Positions 6,335 through 10,165 of a stretch of 10,165 bases of DNA are shown in pieces (the stretch's first letter is position 1; each line of letters starts with the position of its first letter). Source of the stretch: an uncultured Eubacteriales bacterium (GTDB taxonomy: Bacteria; Bacillota; Clostridia; Oscillospirales; Oscillospiraceae); assembly GCA_900550705.1 (NCBI GenBank), contig URTG01000057.1:1-10165 (forward strand). The letters run 5' to 3'. The translations under genes were made by a program, and so were the position numbers. Under the pieces are notes generated by a model. That model was given only the letters and a program-made list of their open reading frames with translations, was not told where the DNA came from and made no database searches.

Positions 6335-6766
6335 TCACACGGCGTTTTCGCCCATGGCCCTGGCCTGGGCGGCCAGCTGCTCCAGGGTGATGCCGTCTAA
6401 AAACCGGTCGATCACCTGGTTCAGCTCCCGCCACATGGGCAGGGTGGCGCACTGGCCCTGCCGGGGGCAGGTCACCTCGTCCCCCTCCAGACAGGCCACC
6501 GGGGCCAGCGACCCCTCAGAGGCCCGCAGGATGCTGCCCACAGTACACCGGTCGGCGGGCTGGGCCAGACGGTAACCGCCGCCCTTGCCCCGCATTCCCA
6601 CCACCAGCTCGGCCTTGACCATGCTTTTCATAATGGCTTCCAGATATTTTTCCGAGATATTCTGCCGCTCCGCAATACCCTTGAGAGACACGAAGCCCTC
6701 ATCGGCCCGGTTGGCCAGCTCGATCATCACCCGCAGGGCATAGCGCCCCTTGGTGGACACCTTCAT
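6335..6766 (-). CDS. Rrf2-family (IscR-like) transcriptional regulator with three cysteines
   Basis: A 143-residue protein starting MKVSTKGRYALRVMIEL, the hallmark Rrf2 opening. It has the winged HTH at about residues 26-56 (VSLKGIAERQNISEKYLEAIMKSM), the wing RGKGGGYRLA (59-68), and a cysteine cluster Cys92-X7-Cys100-X5-Cys106. Three cysteines here resemble the [2Fe-2S]-binding set of IscR (X5/X5 spacing) and of related sensors, so a redox or Fe-S sensing role is likely; CymR-type regulators lack these cysteines. There is no iscS, nifU or cysteine-synthesis gene beside it, so it cannot be named IscR from context. The ATG at 6766-6764 has GGGAGG at 6774-6779. It has its own strong promoter and converges on the AraC-family gene. 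Targets are unknown; autoregulation is common in the family. Confidence 0.92.
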   Translation of the reverse strand: MKVSTKGRYALRVMIELANRADEGFVSLKGIAERQNISEKYLEAIMKSMVKAELVVGMRGKGGGYRLAQPADRCTVGSILRASEGSLAPVACLEGDEVTCPRQGQCATLPMWRELNQVIDRFLDGITLEQLAAQARAMGENAV

Positions 6767-6815
6767 GGTGGTTCCTCCCTTCTCTTACGAGTTGTATTCC
6801 TTGCGCTTTTGCCCC

Positions 6816-6844
6816 ATTATAGCAACAATCCCAGCTTTTTTCAA
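6816..6844 (-). promoter_or_regulatory. Sigma-A promoter of the Rrf2-family gene
   Basis: On the minus strand TTGAAA (6839-6844) lies 17 bp from a perfect TATAAT (6816-6821), the optimal spacing. It is the best promoter seen in the window. TTGC and GCAA flank the -10 as a small inverted repeat (TTGC / 9 bp / GCAA), a possible autoregulatory site. The start is expected near 6809, giving a leader of about 43 nt. Confidence 0.75.
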
Positions 6845-6904
6845 GGGATGTTTCCCGCTCCGGCCTCAAATCGCCGCCGCAGCTTCAAAGGAGGACCCAT
6901 TCTT

Positions 6905-8521
6905 ATGACCATCGACGCTCTGGGCCGCCGGATTCGGCAGTCCGTTTCCCCCCAGCAGTGGATCGCCTGGCTGACCTGTGTGCTCACCGGCTATGTGGTC
7001 CATCTGTTCGCCTTTACCAATCTCATCCCCAACTCCGACGGGCTGAGCCGGATGTACGACACCCAGCAGATGACCATCTCCGGCCGCTGGATGCTGCACT
7101 TCGCCTCTTATTTCAACGACTTCACCCAGATGCCCGCGGTCATCGCCGCCGTGGCCCTGTTCTTTCTGGGGGCCGCCGCCGCCCTGTGCGTGGGGCTGCT
7201 GGGCCTCCGCAGCCGGGTGCTGGCGGGGCTGACGGGGGCGGTGCTGGCCGCCTTCCCCTGCCTGGGGTACACCTTTCTCTATTTGTTCACCGCCTCGGCC
7301 TACTGCATCGCCATTTTCCTGGCGGTGCTGGCGGTGGTGCTGGCCCGGAGGGCCCTGGAGGGGCGCTTCGCCCCCCTGCCCTTCCTGGGGGCCGCTCTGG
7401 CCCTGGCCTGTGCCATGGGCATTTACCAGGCCTACGCCGCCGTGGCCATCTCCCTCGCCCTGCTGCTGGTGCTGGCCCGGACCATGGACCCGGAGAGCGA
7501 CTTCCGGGGCACCCTGACCTTCGGTCTGGGGCTGGTGGGCTTTCTGGCCCTGGGGGCCGCCCTGTATTACGGGATCTTGCTGGTGTTTCTGAAGGTAAAG
7601 GGGCTGACCCTTCTCTCCTACCTGGGCATGGACGCCGCCAGCTCCGGCTACCCCTTCGCCCGGCTGCCCGGGCTGATCCTGGCGGCCTATCGGCAGGTCA
7701 TCGCCTTCTTTTTCCTCCCCGGGGCGGCCAACGCCTTCGGCAATCGGTGGTTCGTGCTGTGCAGTCTGATTGCCGGTTTGCTGGGGCTGCTGGCCTTCCT
7801 CCGGGTGTATCTGCCGCTGAACCGGGAGGTCTGGCGGCCCCTGGGGGCGCTGCTCCTGCTGGCTCTGCTGCCCCTGGGGATGGACTTCATGCAGATCCTG
7901 TCCCCCTACTCCCTGCCCACCCCGCTGATGAAATATGCCTTTGTCTGCCTCTACCTGGCCCTGCTCCTGCTGCTGGACCGGGGGGAGCAGACAGCGGCTC
8001 CCGCCCCCAGGCTGGGGACGGGGCTGTCCCTGGGCTGTCTGGTCTGGGCGGCTCTGCTGCTGGTGGTGTTTCTGAACACCAACAACCTGCTGTACACCGC
8101 CTCCGCCCAGGCCCACCGGGCCACGGAGAGCTATCTCACCCGCCTGTATGCCCGGGTGGAGGACTGCCCGGACTACGAGCCCGGCATGGAGGTGGTCATC
8201 ATCGGGGCCATCCCCGCCGAGCAGATCGCCCAGCCCCTGGACAGTCTGCTCCAGGTGGAGCATTACAGCGTGCCCTACGGCGTGGTGCCCACCCTGAACA
8301 AGCACATCTACTACTATTTGCAGGACTGGCTGAATCTGCCGGTGGAGGAGCCGGACGAGGCCACCATGCTGGCCGTGTCCCGCTCCGCCGCCTTCCGGGC
8401 CATGCCCCTCTACCCCGCCCAGGGCAGCGTGCAGGTGCTGGACGGCCGGGCGGTGGTAAAGCTCCAGTCCCGGTACACCCCCAAATCCGACTACGAGCTG
8501 GCGTATGAGAACAGGAGATGA
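6905..8521 (+). CDS. Polytopic membrane glycosyltransferase, GtrII-like
   Basis: A 538-residue integral membrane protein with roughly 11 hydrophobic segments between residues 20 and 391, then a hydrophilic C-terminal part of about 145 residues (395-538). The first extracytoplasmic stretch holds NSDGLSRMYD (43-52) and SGRW (59-62). An acidic residue followed by an Arg and a GRW block is typical of the GtrII-type glucosyltransferases (Glucos_trans_II family) that take a sugar from undecaprenyl phosphate and attach it to a surface polymer. The genes that follow are GtrB- and GtrA-like, supporting this role. The start is the ATG at 6905 with AAAGGAGG at 6887-6894. An upstream in-frame TTG at 6809 would add 32 hydrophilic residues without a ribosome site, so I rejected it. 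The acceptor polymer and sugar are unknown. The family call comes from motif memory and context. Confidence 0.82.
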   Translation: MTIDALGRRIRQSVSPQQWIAWLTCVLTGYVVHLFAFTNLIPNSDGLSRMYDTQQMTISGRWMLHFASYFNDFTQMPAVIAAVALFFLGAAAALCVGLLGLRSRVLAGLTGAVLAAFPCLGYTFLYLFTASAYCIAIFLAVLAVVLARRALEGRFAPLPFLGAALALACAMGIYQAYAAVAISLALLLVLARTMDPESDFRGTLTFGLGLVGFLALGAALYYGILLVFLKVKGLTLLSYLGMDAASSGYPFARLPGLILAAYRQVIAFFFLPGAANAFGNRWFVLCSLIAGLLGLLAFLRVYLPLNREVWRPLGALLLLALLPLGMDFMQILSPYSLPTPLMKYAFVCLYLALLLLLDRGEQTAAPAPRLGTGLSLGCLVWAALLLVVFLNTNNLLYTASAQAHRATESYLTRLYARVEDCPDYEPGMEVVIIGAIPAEQIAQPLDSLLQVEHYSVPYGVVPTLNKHIYYYLQDWLNLPVEEPDEATMLAVSRSAAFRAMPLYPAQGSVQVLDGRAVVKLQSRYTPKSDYELAYENRR

Positions 8522-8526
8522 TCCCC

Positions 8527-9498
8527 ATGGCCGACGCACCTACCTCCGGACTGCTCTCCGTGGTCCTGCCCTCCTATAATGAGGAGGGGTCCATCCCCCG
8601 AGCCGTCCGGACCATCCGGGAGATCCTCGCCGGGGCGGACATCCCCTTTGAGCTGATCTTCGTGGACGACGGCTCCAAGGACCGCACCTGGGCTGTCTTA
8701 CAGGCGCAGTCCGCCCAGTGTCCCCAGGTCCGGGGGGTGCGCTTCTCCCGGAACTTCGGCAAGGAGGCGGCCATCTTTGCCGGTCTGGCCCAGTCCAGGG
8801 GGGCCTGCACCGCCGTGATGGACTGCGACCTTCAGCACCCGCCGGAAAAGTTGGTGGAGATGTACCGCCTGTGGCAGCAGGGGACCCAGGTGGTGGAGGG
8901 CATCAAGGTCAGCCGGGGCAGGGAAAATCCCCTGCACACCTTTGCCGCCCGGCGGTTTTACGACCTCATCAGCAGGGCCACGGGCATTGATATGTCCCGG
9001 GCCTCCGACTTCAAGCTGCTGGACCGCCGGGCAGTGGACACGCTGCTGGCCCTGCGGGAGAAGAACGCCTTCTTCCGCGCCCTGTCCGCCTGGATCGGCT
9101 TTTCCACCGCCCAGGTGGAGTTTGAGGTCCAGCCCCGGCTGGAGGGCCAGTCCAAGTGGTCCATCCGCAGCCTGGTGCGGTACGCCATGACCAATCTGGC
9201 GGCCTTCTCCACCGCCCCCCTCCAACTGGTCACCGCCCTGGGCGTGGTGGTCTTTCTCTGCTCGGTGGTGCTGGGCATCCACTCCCTGTGGCAGAAGTTC
9301 ACCGGCCACGCCCTGGAGGGCTTCACCACGGTCATTCTGCTTCAGCTGCTGCTGGGCAGTATTCTGATGATCTGTCTGGGGATCATCGGCTACTATATCT
9401 CAAAAATTTACGAGGAGATCAAGGACCGGCCCCGCTACATCGTGGCCGACCGCTGCGGAGGCCCTGCCCATGATGGACAAGCTGAAAAAACTGTTTGA
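8527..9498 (+). CDS. gtrB: GT2 polyprenyl-phosphate glycosyltransferase, GtrB-like
   Basis: A 323-residue protein. The N-terminal GT-A domain has SVVLPSYNEEGSIP (11-24), FVDDGSKDRTW (45-55), the Asp-X-Asp metal site in MDCDLQHPPE (98-107), and EGQSKWSIRSLVRYA (206-220), matching the dolichol-phosphate-mannose-synthase and GtrB group. Two C-terminal membrane helices lie at about 232-253 and 266-292, followed by the family tail EEIKDRPRYIV (296-306). It should transfer glucose or another sugar from a nucleotide donor to undecaprenyl phosphate on the cytoplasmic face. The start at 8527 is preferred because AGGAG (8513-8517) then sits 9 nt away. The ATG at 8518 overlaps the previous stop as ATGA but would touch the ribosome site. 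It overlaps the next gene by 29 nt, so translation is probably coupled. Confidence 0.92.
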   Translation: MADAPTSGLLSVVLPSYNEEGSIPRAVRTIREILAGADIPFELIFVDDGSKDRTWAVLQAQSAQCPQVRGVRFSRNFGKEAAIFAGLAQSRGACTAVMDCDLQHPPEKLVEMYRLWQQGTQVVEGIKVSRGRENPLHTFAARRFYDLISRATGIDMSRASDFKLLDRRAVDTLLALREKNAFFRALSAWIGFSTAQVEFEVQPRLEGQSKWSIRSLVRYAMTNLAAFSTAPLQLVTALGVVVFLCSVVLGIHSLWQKFTGHALEGFTTVILLQLLLGSILMICLGIIGYYISKIYEEIKDRPRYIVADRCGGPAHDGQAEKTV

Positions 9499-9910
9499 CC
9501 CCACCCTGTTCCGGTTCCTGCTGGTGGGCTGCGTGAATACCCTGGTGGGCTACGGGGTGATGTTCGGCCTGTACAATCTGGCCGGTCTGCACCGCTGGGG
9601 GAACACGGGCTACTGGCTGTCCTCCGCTGCCAACTATGTGGTGGGCAGCGTGGTCAGCTTCTTTCTGAACAAGCACTTCACCTTCCACAGCCGGGAGAAG
9701 GGCGCGGGGGTGGTCCTGCGGTTCGTCGTGAGCATCACCGTGTGCTATCTCCTGGCCTACGGCCTGGCTCAGCCCGCCGTGGGGTTCTGCCTGGGCGGAC
9801 TGGGGCTGTCGGAGCAGCTGCGGGGGAATCTCACCATGCTGGCAGGCTCCGGACTGTTCGTGGTGCTGAATTATTTCGGACAGCGGTTTTTTGCGTTTCG
9901 GGGGGAATAG
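9470..9910 (+). CDS. gtrA: GtrA-like membrane protein (polyprenyl-phosphate sugar flippase)
   Basis: A 146-residue protein with four predicted membrane segments at about 13-35 (FRFLLVGCVNTLVGYG, the family opening), 47-70 (with AANYVVGSVVSFFLNKHFTF), 81-103 and 120-141 (ending LNYFGQRFFAF). GtrA-family proteins are thought to flip undecaprenyl-phosphate-linked sugar across the membrane. The start at 9470 has GGAGG at 9457-9461 inside the end of the gtrB-like gene; a second ATG at 9473 has wider spacing. The cassette runs in the order transferase, gtrB, gtrA, the reverse of the phage-type order gtrA, gtrB, transferase. The gene ends in TAG and is followed directly by six T residues. Confidence 0.92.
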   Translation: MMDKLKKLFDPTLFRFLLVGCVNTLVGYGVMFGLYNLAGLHRWGNTGYWLSSAANYVVGSVVSFFLNKHFTFHSREKGAGVVLRFVVSITVCYLLAYGLAQPAVGFCLGGLGLSEQLRGNLTMLAGSGLFVVLNYFGQRFFAFRGE

Positions 9911-9944
9911 TTTTTTCGATTGGGGGAAACTAGACGGGGGTATT

Positions 9945-10011
9945 CCGCCTGCGGGCGGGTTACTTTCCCGCGAAGGAAAGTAACCAAAGTTCGCCGGGGC
10001 TGAGGCCCCGG
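9945..10011. repeat. Array of three stem-loops, probable dispersed intergenic repeat
   Basis: Three perfect hairpins follow each other: CCGCC (9945-9949) with GGCGG (9954-9958); the 10-bp stem GTTACTTTCC (9959-9968) with GGAAAGTAAC (9975-9984) around a CGCGAA loop; and CCGGGGC (9994-10000) with GCCCCGG (10005-10011). The first two abut with no gap. From memory, the GTTACTTTCC / GGAAAGTAAC-CAAAG block recurs between genes in many clostridial genomes and yields spurious ORFs, but only one copy is in this window. It may also serve as the end of the gtr transcript. The rest of 9911-10165 shows no gene I can support. Confidence 0.55.
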
Positions 10012-10031
10012 ACCCCCGGAGAGCCATCCGG

Positions 10032-10141
10032 AAGGGAAGCCTGGTGGGAAATCGACCGGCGCGGGTGCAGACTTGTGGTTGTGCTCCTTTCCCCGCCCGC
10101 TGCCGCTCTGCGGTGGGTGAGGCTAGATTTCTGCTTCCCTT
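10032..10141. repeat. 9-bp inverted repeat framing the end of the window
   Basis: AAGGGAAGC (10032-10040) and GCTTCCCTT (10133-10141) are perfect inverted copies 92 nt apart. A small CCGC / GCGG hairpin (10103-10113) lies between them. This could be a structured RNA or part of the same intergenic repeat as the three hairpins just upstream. With one copy and GC-rich sequence, chance is also possible. Confidence 0.3.
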
Positions 10142-10165
10142 GTTTAGAAGCGCGCCTGGATTGGA

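Noticed and set aside
6792..6820. Plus-strand promoter for the gtr cassette (TTGTAT, 17 bp, CATTAT)
   Set aside because: Only 3 of 6 and 4 of 6 matches, and it overlaps the much stronger minus-strand Rrf2 promoter. The cassette must have a promoter somewhere before 6905, but I cannot point to one.
6866..8539. A 557-codon minus-strand open frame opposite the GtrII-like gene
   Set aside because: It is Gln/Gly/His/Pro-rich with no domain and is fully opposite a gene with clear membrane segments, its own ribosome site and cassette context.
9419..10027. A 202-codon minus-strand frame from the terminal repeat into gtrA
   Set aside because: It overlaps gtrA and begins in the hairpin-rich repeat. 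The predicted N-terminus resembles the spurious proteins often called from such repeats. No ribosome site was seen.
1..10165. CRISPR array, tRNA, rRNA, transposase or phage gene
   Set aside because: No regularly spaced direct repeats, tRNA cloverleaf, rRNA-like stretch or transposase/integrase motifs were noticed on either strand.

Overview
The window looks like chromosomal DNA of a GC-rich, strictly anaerobic Bacillota. The most likely group is the Oscillospiraceae (Flavonifractor / Intestinimonas / Oscillibacter type). This is inferred from strong AGGAGG-type ribosome sites, sigma-A-like promoters, the 2-hydroxyglutarate route of glutamate fermentation with oxygen-sensitive enzymes, and an Rrf2 regulator. 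The genus cannot be fixed from sequence reading alone.

Bases 1-5043, minus strand: the hydroxyglutarate operon, in the order gctA - gctB - gcdA - hgdC - hgdA (cut by the window edge). This is the order known from Acidaminococcus fermentans. GctAB loads CoA onto (R)-2-hydroxyglutarate. HgdC uses ATP to fire one electron into the HgdAB dehydratase, which makes glutaconyl-CoA. GcdA is the carboxyltransferase subunit of the biotin- and Na+-dependent decarboxylase that turns glutaconyl-CoA into crotonyl-CoA, which feeds butyrate formation. The beta, gamma and delta decarboxylase subunits are not in the window; hgdB would be expected beyond the left edge. GctA carries an unusual Ala/Lys/Glu-rich insertion of about 47 residues. 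Stem-loops sit in the two widest gaps, on either side of hgdC.

Bases 5044-5339 form a divergent control region. It holds a candidate gctA promoter (minus), a perfect extended -10 for the next gene (plus), several inverted repeats and a GC-rich 5'-UTR hairpin. Bases 5340-6185, plus strand, encode an AraC-family regulator that probably controls the operon. Its gene converges on a minus-strand Rrf2/IscR-like regulator (6335-6766), with a stem-loop terminator between them. The Rrf2 gene has a near-consensus promoter at 6816-6844.

Bases 6905-9910, plus strand, form a compact three-gene glycosylation cassette: a polytopic GtrII-type glycosyltransferase, a GtrB-like polyprenyl-phosphate glycosyltransferase and a GtrA-like flippase. 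The genes abut or overlap and together should glucosylate (or otherwise glycosylate) a cell-surface polymer. Bases 9911-10165 hold no convincing gene but have three successive perfect stem-loops and look like a dispersed intergenic repeat.
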